Counted from the stretch's first letter, positions 7,442 to 17,436 are shown. The stretch: DNA of 64,000 nt from Fluviibacter sp964498255 (GCA_964498255.1 CAZCGW010000003.1:62001-126000); one strand, 5' to 3'. A program made the numbers and translations. Notes: generated by a model not told the origin, from the sequence alone.

Positions 7442-8814
7442 ATTTTCTGAATTCTGTCTGGGGCTTTATCGTAGCCATCGGTGTGCTCGTCACGATCCAT
7501 GAACTTGGGCATTACCTCGTCATGCGTTGGTGCGGGGTGCGCGTTTTAAGGTTCGCCTTTGGTTTCGGCAAAACCCTCTGGTCACGTAAGGATAAATCAG
7601 GTACCGAGTGGGCGATTTGCCTCTGGCCATTAGGGGGCTATGTCAAACCGCTTGATACCCGGGAAGAAACCGGGCTATCTCCGGAGCTTCGTTCGCAGGC
7701 TTTCGACACCCAATCAGTTTCCAAACGCATTGCAATGGTTGCGGCAGGTCCGATTGCTAATTTCCTATTGGCTTTGCTGCTTTATTGGGTTGTTTTTCTG
7801 AATGGTATTACCGAATGGCGGCCTATACTGGCTGCGCCTACAGCAGATACGCCGGCAGCTGCTGCTGGCATTCGTGCTGGCGATCTGGTAACCAGGGTTG
7901 ATGGTTATGCCGTTGAAAGCTGGTCAGGCGCACAGTGGCAGCTGATACAACTGTTCGGTAAAGAGTCCAGCGTCACCCTGGCGGTGATTGCGACGGAGCA
8001 GGGTGTGCCGCTCCCGGATGCTAAAGACCGTGGGGTTGAGTTGAAATTACCCACAGATGTTGCATTAGGCCCTACCTTGTTGAGTAGCCTGGGGCTCAAA
8101 CTTGCCACCCCGCCATTGGCACCGATCGTTGGCCAGGTTCAGGCAGATAGTGCTGCTGAAAGAGCGGGGATGTTGCCTGGTGACCTGATTAAACAGGTAG
8201 ATGACCACCCCGTTTCGGATTGGTTCGAATTCGTACAGCGCGTACGTGCCCATCCCGAGCAGACATTAACTATTCAAGTTGAGCGCCAAGGCCAAACATT
8301 ATCTCTTGTCTTGACGCCTGCCCAGATCGAAGAAAACGGGCAGGTGATTGGCCGGGCAGGGGTTTCCCCACAACCCGGACCAATTCCGTCTGCGTATAAA
8401 TTTCATAAATCGCTGAATCCTGGCGAAGCGTTCGCTGCGGCGGTTAAGGAAACCTATGAAAAGAGCCGTTTTACTCTCGTCATGCTGGGCCAGATGATCG
8501 TGGGTAAAGCTTCTCTGGATAACCTGTCAGGGCCTATCAGTATTGCATCGGCTGCAGGGCAGACTGTTCGTATTGGATTGGACGCATTCTTACGCTTTCT
8601 GGCCATCGTCAGCCTATCGTTGGGTGTAATCAACCTGTTGCCGTTGCCTCTCCTAGATGGAGGGCACTTGCTGTATTATTTCGTTGAGATTCTGACTGGA
8701 AAACCCGTTTCGGCTGAGCGTCAGGCCTTGTTTCAGCGTTTTGGTGTTGTTTTGCTTGGATCGCTGATGTTTATTGCAATTTTCAACGACTTACAGCGAC
8801 TATTTAACTGGTAA
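7438..8814 (+). CDS. rseP: Site-2 intramembrane zinc protease RseP
   Basis: RseP cleaves anti-sigma factors and remnant signal peptides within the inner membrane. The 458-residue protein has HELGH at residues 21-25 (zinc ligands and catalytic Glu) in the first transmembrane helix. Two periplasmic PDZ domains follow (around residues 130-200 and 225-300, with the carboxylate-loop-like GDLVTRVDG and GDLIKQVDD). The second metal motif is NLLPLPLLDGGHLL near the C-terminus. It overlaps dxr by four bases and precedes bamA, matching its role in envelope stress. Confidence 0.97.
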   Translation: MNFLNSVWGFIVAIGVLVTIHELGHYLVMRWCGVRVLRFAFGFGKTLWSRKDKSGTEWAICLWPLGGYVKPLDTREETGLSPELRSQAFDTQSVSKRIAMVAAGPIANFLLALLLYWVVFLNGITEWRPILAAPTADTPAAAAGIRAGDLVTRVDGYAVESWSGAQWQLIQLFGKESSVTLAVIATEQGVPLPDAKDRGVELKLPTDVALGPTLLSSLGLKLATPPLAPIVGQVQADSAAERAGMLPGDLIKQVDDHPVSDWFEFVQRVRAHPEQTLTIQVERQGQTLSLVLTPAQIEENGQVIGRAGVSPQPGPIPSAYKFHKSLNPGEAFAAAVKETYEKSRFTLVMLGQMIVGKASLDNLSGPISIASAAGQTVRIGLDAFLRFLAIVSLSLGVINLLPLPLLDGGHLLYYFVEILTGKPVSAERQALFQRFGVVLLGSLMFIAIFNDLQRLFNW

Positions 8815-8818
8815 CCGG

Positions 8819-11278
8819 ATGTCTCAGAAGTATCGCCTCTCCCGCAAATCACGCTTATTGAAACAGCGCATTTTTGCCGCCTGTTTTAGTGGGCTGCTTT
8901 CGTTGACTGCTACAGGAGAATCGTGGGCACAGACCCAGCACGAAACCGAAGCATTTCGACCATTCGTAGTGCGTGATATCCGTGTAGAAGGTCTGCAAAG
9001 AACTGAGCCAGGAACTGTATTTACCTATTTGCCGATCAAGGTCGGCGAAACGGTCGATGCGCAAAAGATTACTGAAGCCATTCGTGCACTCTATGCCACG
9101 GGTTTTTTCAAAGACGTCCGTATTGAAGCGGTCGGCCATGAATTAATCGTGACCATTGCCGAGCGGCCGGCGATTGCCTCGATTACCTTCGAGGGCATGA
9201 AAGAGTTTGAGAAGGATGTCGTTCTCAAATCGCTTAAAGAAGTCGGCCTTGCCGATTCGCGAATTTTTGACCGTTCCGTCCTTGAGCGCGCCGAGCAGGA
9301 ACTTAAGCGCCAGTATCTGTCGCGCGGTAAATATGCCGTACAGATCACCACAACGGTAACACCGCTCGAACGTAACCGGGTGGCAATTAACTTTGCCATC
9401 ATCGAGGGTGACACGGCTAAAATCCGTGAAATTAATATCATTGGTGCAAAAGCCTATCCTGAGAGTGAGTTGCTCGATCTGTTCGAACAGTCAACGCCCA
9501 CCTGGATGTCCTGGTACACCAAAGCAGATCAATATTCCCGTCAGAAGCTGACGGCCGATCTGGAAAAGCTTCGCTCGTTCTATCAGGATCGTGGCTATCT
9601 GGATTATGCAATCGACTCCACACAGGTTTCGATCAGCCCGGATAAAGAGAATATCTATCTGACGATTACGCAGAGTGAAGGTAATCGTTATCTGATTAGT
9701 AGCGTTAAAGTCGTTGGCGAGTTTATTGTCCCGGAAGAGGATATTCGTAAACTCATCAAAATTGCTCCGGGTCAGGACTTCTCTCGCGAGAAAGTGAATC
9801 AGACCATCAAGGCAATTACCGAGCGCCTAGGTAAAGAAGGCTATGCTTTTGCTAACGTGAATGCGGCGCCAGATATCAACCGTGAAAAGCGCTTGGTCGG
9901 TTTTACCTTCTTTGTTGATCCGGGTCGTCGTGTTTACGTGCGTAAAGTCAATGTCACGGGCAATACCAAATCACGGGATGAAGTGGTTCGTCAGGATACA
10001 CGTCAGATCGAAGGCGCCTGGTACGACGCCGACAAGATCAAACTGTCACGCGAACGACTGATGCGAACGGACTTTTTCAAGGTCGCCGATATTCAGACGC
10101 CGCCCGTACCGGGGACTAATGACCAGGTGGATGTCAACGTCAACGTTGAAGAAAAATCAACCGGTAGTTTCCAGATCGGTGCTGGTTTCTCCAGTTACGA
10201 AAAAATCACGCTATCCGGTTCGATTGCACAGAACAACCTATTCGGTAGCGGTAAAAACCTGACCCTTTCGGTTAACACCAGTAAGGTGAATACGCTTTAT
10301 AACCTGTCTTACACCGATCCGTATTACACGGTTAATGGTATCAGTATTGGTTATGATGGTTATTACAAAACATTTAACTCGGCAACGCTCGACTGGTTGT
10401 CCACCTACAAGACCATGTCGGGTGGTGGTGGGATCCGCTTTGGCTATCCGTTGAGTGAAACCAGTAGTATGAATCTGGGTTTTACGATTGACTCGACGAA
10501 CATTAATTTGTCGGGGGCTAGTACAACAACTGTAACGGATACATCGGTAACACCTAATACCACTTACACCTATCCGAACGTTCCATACAACATCTACAAC
10601 TTTACGCAAAAGTATGGCTCTACCAATACGTCGCTGATTTCCAGTGCGGGCTGGCGTTTGAACTCACTTGACTCAAACATCATGCCGAATAAGGGCAACC
10701 GTTTTGGTATTGGTGCTGAAATTGCCAGCCCGCCGGGCAGCATTGCGTATTACAAATTGTCTTACCAGCAACAGCACTTCGTCCCGCTGACACCAAAAAA
10801 CAAATTGATCGCTATGGCGAATATCAATCTGGGCTATGGTCAGGGTATGGGTGATAAAGCCTATCCGTTCTATAAAAACTTCTATGCGGGTGGTATCGGC
10901 TCGGTGCGCGGTTATAAACCGGGCACGGTAGGTCCACAGGCAACCAATGCTGGTGGCGGTACCTCCTATATTGGCGGTAACGAAGTGGCTACGGGTAATT
11001 TCGAATTCCAGGGTCCGTTACCAGGTCTGGGTGACACGATGCGGTGGAATATTTTCTACGATGTGGGTTATGTGGGTGCTGTTGGATCGGCAACACCGGG
11101 TTGTTATCCTGGCATGTCCTGTAACCCGACCAATAACACGATTGCAACGTCTGTTGGTGTCGGTATGTCCTGGGTATCCCCTGTAGGTCCGCTGAAATTC
11201 AGTCTGGGTTATCCTATTGGTGCGGGTCCGGGTGCCCAGAAACAACCATTCCAGTTTACGATGGGTAGTGCTTTCTAA
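8819..11278 (+). CDS. bamA: Outer membrane protein assembly factor BamA
   Basis: BamA is the central insertase for outer-membrane beta-barrels. The 819-residue protein has a basic N-terminus and signal peptide ending near residues 36-38 (GESWAQ). Five POTRA domains follow, starting at FVVRDIRVEGLQR. The 16-strand barrel contains the VRGYKP motif of loop 6 and ends in an aromatic residue (QFTMGSAF), as barrels must. Extracellular loops are rich in Thr, Asn and Tyr. I chose ATG 8819, four bases after the rseP stop. The partner lipoprotein BamD is also in this window. Confidence 0.97.
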   Translation: MSQKYRLSRKSRLLKQRIFAACFSGLLSLTATGESWAQTQHETEAFRPFVVRDIRVEGLQRTEPGTVFTYLPIKVGETVDAQKITEAIRALYATGFFKDVRIEAVGHELIVTIAERPAIASITFEGMKEFEKDVVLKSLKEVGLADSRIFDRSVLERAEQELKRQYLSRGKYAVQITTTVTPLERNRVAINFAIIEGDTAKIREINIIGAKAYPESELLDLFEQSTPTWMSWYTKADQYSRQKLTADLEKLRSFYQDRGYLDYAIDSTQVSISPDKENIYLTITQSEGNRYLISSVKVVGEFIVPEEDIRKLIKIAPGQDFSREKVNQTIKAITERLGKEGYAFANVNAAPDINREKRLVGFTFFVDPGRRVYVRKVNVTGNTKSRDEVVRQDTRQIEGAWYDADKIKLSRERLMRTDFFKVADIQTPPVPGTNDQVDVNVNVEEKSTGSFQIGAGFSSYEKITLSGSIAQNNLFGSGKNLTLSVNTSKVNTLYNLSYTDPYYTVNGISIGYDGYYKTFNSATLDWLSTYKTMSGGGGIRFGYPLSETSSMNLGFTIDSTNINLSGASTTTVTDTSVTPNTTYTYPNVPYNIYNFTQKYGSTNTSLISSAGWRLNSLDSNIMPNKGNRFGIGAEIASPPGSIAYYKLSYQQQHFVPLTPKNKLIAMANINLGYGQGMGDKAYPFYKNFYAGGIGSVRGYKPGTVGPQATNAGGGTSYIGGNEVATGNFEFQGPLPGLGDTMRWNIFYDVGYVGAVGSATPGCYPGMSCNPTNNTIATSVGVGMSWVSPVGPLKFSLGYPIGAGPGAQKQPFQFTMGSAF

Positions 11279-11288
11279 AGAGGCTGTT

Positions 11289-11822
11289 ATGAATCGTTTG
11301 CGTTCTAGTCGTTTAGTACTATTGGCTATCGCGATGTCCGGATTTGTTCTTTCCGGAATCGCCACGGCATCGGAAACAAAGATCGGTTTTGTGGATATGC
11401 AGCGTCTATTTGATCAGGCGCCGATTGCAATCAAAGCAAATAAGAAACTAACGGCCGAATTTGCCAAGCGTGAACTTGAGCTACAAAAACTGGGCAAGCA
11501 GATTAAGTCGCAACAGGAAGCGCTTGAAAAGAATGGCGCCACGATGTCTGACACGGAGCGCCGTAATCGTGAGCGTGATCTTTCCGATGCCTCGCGTGAC
11601 TTTCAACGTAAGCAACGTGAATTCCGCGAAGACCTCGATGTGCGTCGTAACGAAGCGATGGCTGTGGTTATCGAACGTGCCAATAAGGCGCTTAAGCAGA
11701 TTGCCGAATCAGAAAAATATGATCTGATTGTTCAGGATGCCGTGTACTTCAGTCCGAGAATCGATATTACGGACAAGATTATCAAAGCCTTGGCCGATGA
11801 CGGAAAGTTGCCCGCTCAATGA
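11289..11822 (+). CDS. skp: Periplasmic chaperone Skp/OmpH
   Basis: Skp holds unfolded outer-membrane proteins in the periplasm on the way to BamA. The 177-residue protein has a cleavable signal peptide (residues 1-30, ending GIATASE). It continues with IGFVDMQRLFDQAP, the family's start of the body, then long charged helices that form the tentacles. The ATG at 11289 lies ten bases after bamA. The frame is open upstream into bamA, but the signal peptide fixes the start. It overlaps lpxD by four bases. Confidence 0.95.
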   Translation: MNRLRSSRLVLLAIAMSGFVLSGIATASETKIGFVDMQRLFDQAPIAIKANKKLTAEFAKRELELQKLGKQIKSQQEALEKNGATMSDTERRNRERDLSDASRDFQRKQREFREDLDVRRNEAMAVVIERANKALKQIAESEKYDLIVQDAVYFSPRIDITDKIIKALADDGKLPAQ

Positions 11823-12820
11823 GTAAGACTACAGTAACCTTGTCGCTCGCTGAAATCCAGGCAGCACTTGGCGGGGAGTTGGTTGGCGATGGCGCAGTTA
11901 CTCTGGATGGTATCGCACCGCTTGCCGATGCCAAGGCTGGTCAGATCAGTTTTCTCTCGCAGCGTAAATACGCACCATTGTTGGCAACGACTCAAGCCAG
12001 TGCGCTGATCTTGCCGATGGAGGCTGCGGGTCATTTTCCGCGGCCGCATATTCTTACGGCGAATCCCTATCTCTATTTTGCGCGCGTCAGTCAGTTGCTT
12101 AACCCCATCCGCATCCCTGATCCGCCCATTCATCCGACAGCCGTCATTTCACCAACGGCCAAGATCGGTCGTCACGCGGTCATTCATGCCGGTGTGGTTA
12201 TTGGTGACGATGTCGTTATTGGTGATCATGCGGTCATTTACCCGAATGTGGTGATTTATCATGATTGTCATATGGGTGATCGGGTCATCCTGCATGCGGG
12301 CGTTGTGATTGGTGCAGACGGATTTGGTAATGCCAAAGATGGTGACGCCTGGATCAAGATTCCTCAGATTGGCCGTGTAGTTATTGGCAATGATGTCGAA
12401 GTCGGTGCGAATACCTGTATCGATCGCGGTGCGCTCGATGATACGGTGATCGGTGATGGGGTAAAGATTGATGACCAGATCATGATTGGCCACAATTGTC
12501 GTATCGGAGATCACACGGCCATTGCAGCCTGTGCCGGTATTGCCGGAAGTACGACCATTGGCAAGCGCTGCATCATTGGCGGGGCCGCCATGTTCTCAGG
12601 TCATAACGAAATAACGGATGATGTCATCATCTCCGGCGGCACGGCAGTGATCAAGGATATCCGTAAACCTGGTCAGTACACCGGCGTTTTTCCAAGCCTT
12701 CAACATACAGATTGGTTGCATATTGCTGCTAATCTGCGCCATCTCGATACGCTGGCCAAAAAAGTCCAGCAGCTTGAAGCACAAATCAAGACTTTGACCG
12801 AACAACATAACGGGGAATAA
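11819..12820 (+). CDS. lpxD: UDP-3-O-(3-hydroxyacyl)glucosamine N-acyltransferase
   Basis: LpxD adds the second hydroxyacyl chain in lipid A synthesis. The 333-residue protein has the N-terminal uridine-binding domain (residues 1-100). A left-handed beta helix of hexapeptide repeats follows (IGDDVVIGDHAVIYPNVVI), then IGHNCRIGDHTAIAA with the catalytic His, and a helical C-terminus. It starts at ATGA overlapping skp and is followed after five bases by fabZ, the standard lpxD-fabZ-lpxA-lpxB order. Confidence 0.98.
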   Translation: MSKTTVTLSLAEIQAALGGELVGDGAVTLDGIAPLADAKAGQISFLSQRKYAPLLATTQASALILPMEAAGHFPRPHILTANPYLYFARVSQLLNPIRIPDPPIHPTAVISPTAKIGRHAVIHAGVVIGDDVVIGDHAVIYPNVVIYHDCHMGDRVILHAGVVIGADGFGNAKDGDAWIKIPQIGRVVIGNDVEVGANTCIDRGALDDTVIGDGVKIDDQIMIGHNCRIGDHTAIAACAGIAGSTTIGKRCIIGGAAMFSGHNEITDDVIISGGTAVIKDIRKPGQYTGVFPSLQHTDWLHIAANLRHLDTLAKKVQQLEAQIKTLTEQHNGE

Positions 12821-12825
12821 TCAAC

Positions 12826-13287
12826 ATGCCACAACTTAACATCCATCAGATCCGCAAGATTCTCCCGCATCGTTATCCATTCCTGTTGGTTGATCGCGTG
12901 GAAGATATTGATTACGGTAAGACGATTCATGCAATTAAAAATGTGACGGTCAATGAGCCTTGCTTTACAGGGCACTTTCCCGAGTATCCGGTTATGCCGG
13001 GTGTGCTGATTATGGAAGCGATGGCGCAAGCGGCTGCGATTCTGACATTCGCGTCGGCAACCGAAGAAGAAACCCTGCAGGCAGCTGATGATCTCTATCT
13101 GTTTGCGGGTATCGATAACGCGCGCTTCAAACGTCCTGTAGGCCCCGGAGATCGTCTGGATCTTTATGCGGAGATGGTCGCTAACAAGCGTGGTATTTAC
13201 AAATACAAAGCGGTTGCCAAAGTGGATGGCAATATTGTGGCTGAAGCCGATCTGATGTGTGCACATCGTAAGATGGGCGGTGCCTGA
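12826..13287 (+). CDS. fabZ: 3-hydroxyacyl-ACP dehydratase FabZ
   Basis: FabZ dehydrates 3-hydroxyacyl-ACP in fatty acid elongation, competing with LpxA and LpxD for the same substrate. The 153-residue hot-dog-fold protein has H50 in TGHFPEYPVMPGVL and E64 in IMEAMAQ, the catalytic pair. LPHRYPFLLVDRV at the N-terminus is diagnostic. The stop lies one base before the lpxA start. Confidence 0.98.
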   Translation: MPQLNIHQIRKILPHRYPFLLVDRVEDIDYGKTIHAIKNVTVNEPCFTGHFPEYPVMPGVLIMEAMAQAAAILTFASATEEETLQAADDLYLFAGIDNARFKRPVGPGDRLDLYAEMVANKRGIYKYKAVAKVDGNIVAEADLMCAHRKMGGA

Positions 13288-13288
13288 T

Positions 13289-14065
13289 ATGGTTAACATT
13301 CACCCGAGTGCACTCGTTCATCCGAAGGCCCAGTTAGGCATCGGTGTGAATGTGGGTGCGTTCACGATTATTGGCGAGCACGTCACCATCGGTGATGGTA
13401 CGAGTATTGGATCGCATTGCGTGATCGAAGGTCATACCACGATCGGTCGAGATAACAATATTCATCACTACGCTGCATTAGGTGGTGTGCCGCAAGATAA
13501 GAAATACAATGGTGAGCCCACTCGCCTCGAGATTGGTGATCGTAATACCATCCGCGAGTTCGTGAGTTTTAACGTGGGTACCGTTCAGGATAAGGGTGTA
13601 ACTTCTATCGGCTCCGATAACTGGGTCATGGGTTATGTTCATGTGGCGCATGATTGCCGCATTGGAAATCAGACCATACTGGCCAGTAATGCCCAGTTGG
13701 CAGGCCATTGCGAAGTAGGGGATTGGGCCATTCTCGGTGGACACACCGGGTACCACCAGTTTGTACGCATCGGGGCACATGCCATGATTGGCGGCGGTTC
13801 CATGCTGGTGCAGGATGTGCCGCCATTTGTTATGGCACAAGGCTATCCAACGATTCCTCGAGGTATTAATGCAGAGGGCCTTAAGCGCCGTGGCTACAGC
13901 TCAGAAGCCATCAATGCCATCAAGCAGGCTTATCGTGCGGTCTACAAGTCAGGTTTAAGCATGGAAGAAGCGCGTCTCAAACTGGATGAAATCCAGAAGA
14001 CGGCTCCAGAGATCGCTATTCTTAACGAGTTTCTTGCGTCGTCACAACGCGGCATTATTCGCTAA
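13289..14065 (+). CDS. lpxA: UDP-N-acetylglucosamine acyltransferase
   Basis: LpxA performs the first step of lipid A synthesis, O-acylating UDP-GlcNAc. The 258-residue product has hexapeptide repeats from residue 2 to about 180. The catalytic His is H121 in the VHVAHDC motif, and the C-terminal helical domain binds ACP. I chose the ATG at 13289 (MVNIHPSALV) over an in-frame ATG 30 bases upstream inside fabZ. Confidence 0.98.
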   Translation: MVNIHPSALVHPKAQLGIGVNVGAFTIIGEHVTIGDGTSIGSHCVIEGHTTIGRDNNIHHYAALGGVPQDKKYNGEPTRLEIGDRNTIREFVSFNVGTVQDKGVTSIGSDNWVMGYVHVAHDCRIGNQTILASNAQLAGHCEVGDWAILGGHTGYHQFVRIGAHAMIGGGSMLVQDVPPFVMAQGYPTIPRGINAEGLKRRGYSSEAINAIKQAYRAVYKSGLSMEEARLKLDEIQKTAPEIAILNEFLASSQRGIIR

Positions 14066-14080
14066 TACGGGGTGGTTTTT

Positions 14081-15238
14081 GTGTCGGACAGGCCCCTGAA
14101 AATTGCCCTTGTTGCCGGAGAAGCTTCAGGGGATGTTCTTGGCGCCAGTCTGATTCAGGCATTGAAAGGCCGCTACCCAGACGCTGAGTTCATGGGGATT
14201 GGCGGACCTAAGATGATCGCTGCCGGTCTGCGTAGTGAGTATGACCAGGAAAAACTTGCCGTACGTGGTGCGGCAGAAGTGCTGTCGCACCTCCCTGAGA
14301 TTCTATCGATACGGCGTGGCATTATTTCCCGGCTAAAGGCCTGGCGCCCCAATGTCTTTATCGGCATCGATGCGCCGGACTTCAACCTCACGGTCGAGAG
14401 GAAGCTCAAAGCATCGGGCATTCCAACGGTGCATTATGTCAGTCCAACGGTATGGGCGTGGCGCCGCGGTAGAACAAAAAAAATTGTTGCTGCGGTCAAT
14501 CAGTTGCTGTGTCTGTTTCCGTTCGAACCTGCTTGTTATGCGGATAAGGGAATGAAGCCGGTTTTTGTTGGACACCCTCTGGCTGATGAAATTGATATCA
14601 ACCCTGATCGTGCATCGGTGAGACAAAGCCTCAAGCTTCCAGAGGCTTCCCCCCTGATCACCCTCATGCCCGGCAGCCGTCAGTCCGAGTTAGCATTTCA
14701 CGCTGAACTATTTATCGACACAGCCAATCGTGTCGCCACAGAATTGCCGGATGCGCTTTTTCTTGTGCCATTAGCCACACCGGAAACACGGCAGCGCTTT
14801 GAAACTGCCCTCAAGCAATATGCGCAACCCGGTTTGAAAGTAAAGATTCTCTATGGGCATGCCCGTGAAGCACTAGCGGCCAGCGATCTTGCTCTGGTGT
14901 GTAGTGGCACGGCAACGCTTGAAGCGGCGCTACTACGTTGCCCAATGGTTATTACGTACCGTGTCACAGCCATTTCTGCCTGGATCTACAGGAAGATGCG
15001 TTACCTGACCTGGGTTGGGTTGCCAAATATTCTATTGGGTCGTCTGGTGGTTCAGGAGTTGCTACAGGAAGATGCAACGCCTGAGAAGTTGTCGACAGCA
15101 TTGATTGATCTTTGGCGACAGCCAAACCACCGACGTGAGATGGAAGAAGCTTTTGCGGCAATCCATGTGAAGTTACGCCAGAATTCCGCGGAGCGAGCGG
15201 CTGATGCGGTTGTTGATTGCCTTAAATTACGGGCATGA
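14081..15238 (+). CDS. lpxB: Lipid-A-disaccharide synthase
   Basis: LpxB is a GT19 glycosyltransferase that joins UDP-diacylglucosamine and lipid X at the inner membrane. The sequence IALVAGEASGDVLGASL is the family start. PTVHYVSPTVWAWRRGR and SGTATLEAALL with the following helix are also typical. Two GTG starts are possible. I chose 14081 because GGTGG lies five bases upstream; 14072 has no ribosome-binding site. The product has about 385 residues. It overlaps rnhB by four bases. Confidence 0.96.
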   Translation: MSDRPLKIALVAGEASGDVLGASLIQALKGRYPDAEFMGIGGPKMIAAGLRSEYDQEKLAVRGAAEVLSHLPEILSIRRGIISRLKAWRPNVFIGIDAPDFNLTVERKLKASGIPTVHYVSPTVWAWRRGRTKKIVAAVNQLLCLFPFEPACYADKGMKPVFVGHPLADEIDINPDRASVRQSLKLPEASPLITLMPGSRQSELAFHAELFIDTANRVATELPDALFLVPLATPETRQRFETALKQYAQPGLKVKILYGHAREALAASDLALVCSGTATLEAALLRCPMVITYRVTAISAWIYRKMRYLTWVGLPNILLGRLVVQELLQEDATPEKLSTALIDLWRQPNHRREMEEAFAAIHVKLRQNSAERAADAVVDCLKLRA

Positions 15239-15822
15239 GTATGCAACGCTGGGTCTGTGGTGTTGATGAAGCAGGCCGGGGGCCTTTAGTTGGGTCTGTG
15301 GTTGCCGCCGCCGTCATTCTGGATCCTGCACGCCCCATCGAAGGCCTGGCGGACTCGAAAAAATTGCGGCCCGCCGTCCGTGAAAGATTAGCGATTGAAA
15401 TCCGGGAAAAGGCTATTGCCTGGTGTGTTGCAGAAGCCAGTGCGCAGGAAATTGATCGGATCAACATATTGCAGGCAACCATGCTGGCGATGAAGCGTGC
15501 AGTTACAGGCTTGCAAGTAGCACCGGCGCATGCGCTGATCGACGGCAATAGAATTCCGCAAGGACTTCCCTGTAGCGCAGAAGCGATTGTTAAAGGAGAT
15601 GCAAAAGAACAGGCGATATCCGCTGCGTCGATTCTGGCAAAGACCGCCAGAGATGCGCAGATGGTCGCTCTGGATGCGTTGTACCCTCAGTATGGTTTTG
15701 CCAAACATATGGGATATCCAACCCCCGTTCATTTGGCAGCGCTCAAATGCCATGGTTCTATTTCCGAGCATCGCCGAAGCTTTGGGCCGGTTGCGCAATG
15801 TGTATTACAGGGCGTTTCGTAA
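15235..15822 (+). CDS. rnhB: Ribonuclease HII
   Basis: RNase HII cuts RNA in RNA-DNA hybrids and removes misincorporated ribonucleotides. The 195-residue product carries the DEAGRG signature at D11-E12 with the GRG minor-groove-sensing motif. It also has a later acidic residue in LIDGNR and AKTARDAQM. The start overlaps lpxB as ATGA, and the stop overlaps the next gene as TAATG. A second RNase H (rnhA, type I) is also in this window. Confidence 0.97.
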   Translation: MSMQRWVCGVDEAGRGPLVGSVVAAAVILDPARPIEGLADSKKLRPAVRERLAIEIREKAIAWCVAEASAQEIDRINILQATMLAMKRAVTGLQVAPAHALIDGNRIPQGLPCSAEAIVKGDAKEQAISAASILAKTARDAQMVALDALYPQYGFAKHMGYPTPVHLAALKCHGSISEHRRSFGPVAQCVLQGVS

Positions 15823-16598
15823 TGGAAGTGATTAGCTCACGCCAGAATGCCCTGGTCAAACAACTAAAAAAGCTCATTGATAGTAAAAGGGCGCGCAACG
15901 AACAAGGTCAGATTGTTGCTGAAGGTACGCATCTGCTTGAAATACAGCTTGCTGCCGGTATTGAGCCAGAGCTCATCGTGGTTGCCCAACGCTGTATCGA
16001 TCATCCCGAGATCATCGCTTTGCTTGAGCGAGTGCCAGCTTGTCGACTGGTTGTGTTGATTGATTCGATTTTTGATCAGATTGCGCCTGCCGATGCACCA
16101 AGTGGCTTGCTCACTGTAAGCGCAGCTGTCTGTAACGATCGGGGTCCGAGTTCGACTCTTGATACGCTAGTGCTGGATCGTATCCAGGACCCCGGTAATG
16201 TCGGCAGCCTGATTCGTACTGCGGTTGCGGCCGGGGTTCGCCAGGTCGTGCTCTCAGCAGGTTGCGCTGATCCGTGGTCGCCACGTTGTTTGCGCGCAGG
16301 GCAAGGCGCGCAATGGCTTGCAACGCTTTACACTGATGTGGCGCTGGATGGCTTCGTTGATTCTTTCACGGGGTCTATTGCCGCCACAGTGCTTGAGGGC
16401 GGTACGAATCTGTATGGCCACAATCTGACTCAGAAAACGGCATGGCTATTCGGTAACGAGGGGCAGGGTGTGAGCCCCGAACTCATTCAGCAGGCTACCC
16501 ATCGCATAACGATTCCTATGCCGGGGGGTATGGAGTCGCTGAATGTGAATGCCGCCGCTGCAGTGTGTCTATTCGAGCAGGTTCGTCAAAGACTCTGA
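15822..16598 (+). CDS. TrmH/SpoU-family RNA 2'-O-methyltransferase
   Basis: This 258-residue knotted methyltransferase has an N-terminal substrate-binding domain (SRQNALVKQLKKLIDSKRARN, residues 5-25). The SpoU domain carries motif 1 (DRIQDPGNVGSLIRTA), motif 2 (LFGNEGQGVSPEL) and motif 3 (IPMPGGMESLNVNAAAAVCLFE). It resembles 23S rRNA methyltransferases of the RlmB/TsnR kind, but the exact target nucleotide cannot be read from sequence. The start overlaps the rnhB stop by one base. It is convergent with ppsR, with only three bases between stops and no terminator. Confidence 0.9.
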   Translation: MEVISSRQNALVKQLKKLIDSKRARNEQGQIVAEGTHLLEIQLAAGIEPELIVVAQRCIDHPEIIALLERVPACRLVVLIDSIFDQIAPADAPSGLLTVSAAVCNDRGPSSTLDTLVLDRIQDPGNVGSLIRTAVAAGVRQVVLSAGCADPWSPRCLRAGQGAQWLATLYTDVALDGFVDSFTGSIAATVLEGGTNLYGHNLTQKTAWLFGNEGQGVSPELIQQATHRITIPMPGGMESLNVNAAAAVCLFEQVRQRL

Positions 16599-16601
16599 CG
16601 T

Positions 16602-17426
16602 CTAGAAGGCCGTTTTATTGTCCAGGCGTATTTCCTGAAGCACCGTTGTCGAAATTTCTTCAATGCTTTTGGTTGAAGAGTCTAGCCAGTGGATACCCTC
16701 ACGGCGCATCATCTTTTCCGCATCAGATACTTCTGCCCGGCAATTCGACAGTGACGCATATTTGCTATTAGGTCGACGTTCTTCCCGGATTTTTGCCAGG
16801 CGTTCGGGTTGAATCGTTAGGCCGAAAAGTTTTGATTTGTGATCTTTGAGCTTGCCGGGCAGCACGCCACGCTCGAAGTCTTCGGGGATCAGTGGGAAGT
16901 TTGCTGCCTTTACGCCATACTGCATCGCCAGATAAAGCGATGTCGGTGTTTTGCCACAACGGGAAACGCCCACCAGAATCACATCAGCATCACTCAGATC
17001 CCGGTCCGTAATGCCGTCATCATGAGCGAGTGTGTAATTGATGGCTTCAATCCGGTTTTTGTAATCGGAACTGTCCGTACGACCATGCGTTCTGCCTACC
17101 GTATGGTTCGATTTGATATTGATTTCAGCTTCAATCGGTGCCAGAAATGTTTTGAAGAAATTCAGGCATAACGCCGGCGCAGCTTCGAGCAGTGCAGAGA
17201 TTTCTGAGTCAACGAGCGTCGTAAATACAATCGGACAGAAGCTATCCCGCTCCGCGACTGCTTCGATTCTTTGTACAGCCTCAAGGGCTTTTTCCCGGGT
17301 ATTAATGAAGGGGAGGCGGTGCTGAACCCACTCCACGCCCTCAAACTGGCTTAGCAAGCTATGCCCTAAAGATTCGGCAGTGATGCCCGTGCCGTCTGAT
17401 ACGAAGAATACAGTGCGTTTTGTCAT
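16602..17426 (-). CDS. ppsR: Phosphoenolpyruvate synthase regulatory protein (bifunctional kinase/phosphorylase)
   Basis: PpsR inactivates PEP synthase by ADP-dependent threonine phosphorylation and reactivates it by Pi-dependent removal. The 274-residue DUF299 protein starts TKRTVFFVSDGTGITAE. Its P-loop is GVSRCGKT at residues 153-160. The ORF extends upstream to 17567, but homology begins at the ATG at 17426. It is divergent from the GntR-type regulator whose downstream neighbour is ppsA, so target and modifier share one regulatory spacer. Confidence 0.96.
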   Translation of the reverse strand: MTKRTVFFVSDGTGITAESLGHSLLSQFEGVEWVQHRLPFINTREKALEAVQRIEAVAERDSFCPIVFTTLVDSEISALLEAAPALCLNFFKTFLAPIEAEINIKSNHTVGRTHGRTDSSDYKNRIEAINYTLAHDDGITDRDLSDADVILVGVSRCGKTPTSLYLAMQYGVKAANFPLIPEDFERGVLPGKLKDHKSKLFGLTIQPERLAKIREERRPNSKYASLSNCRAEVSDAEKMMRREGIHWLDSSTKSIEEISTTVLQEIRLDNKTAF

Positions 17427-17436
17427 GATTGTATCT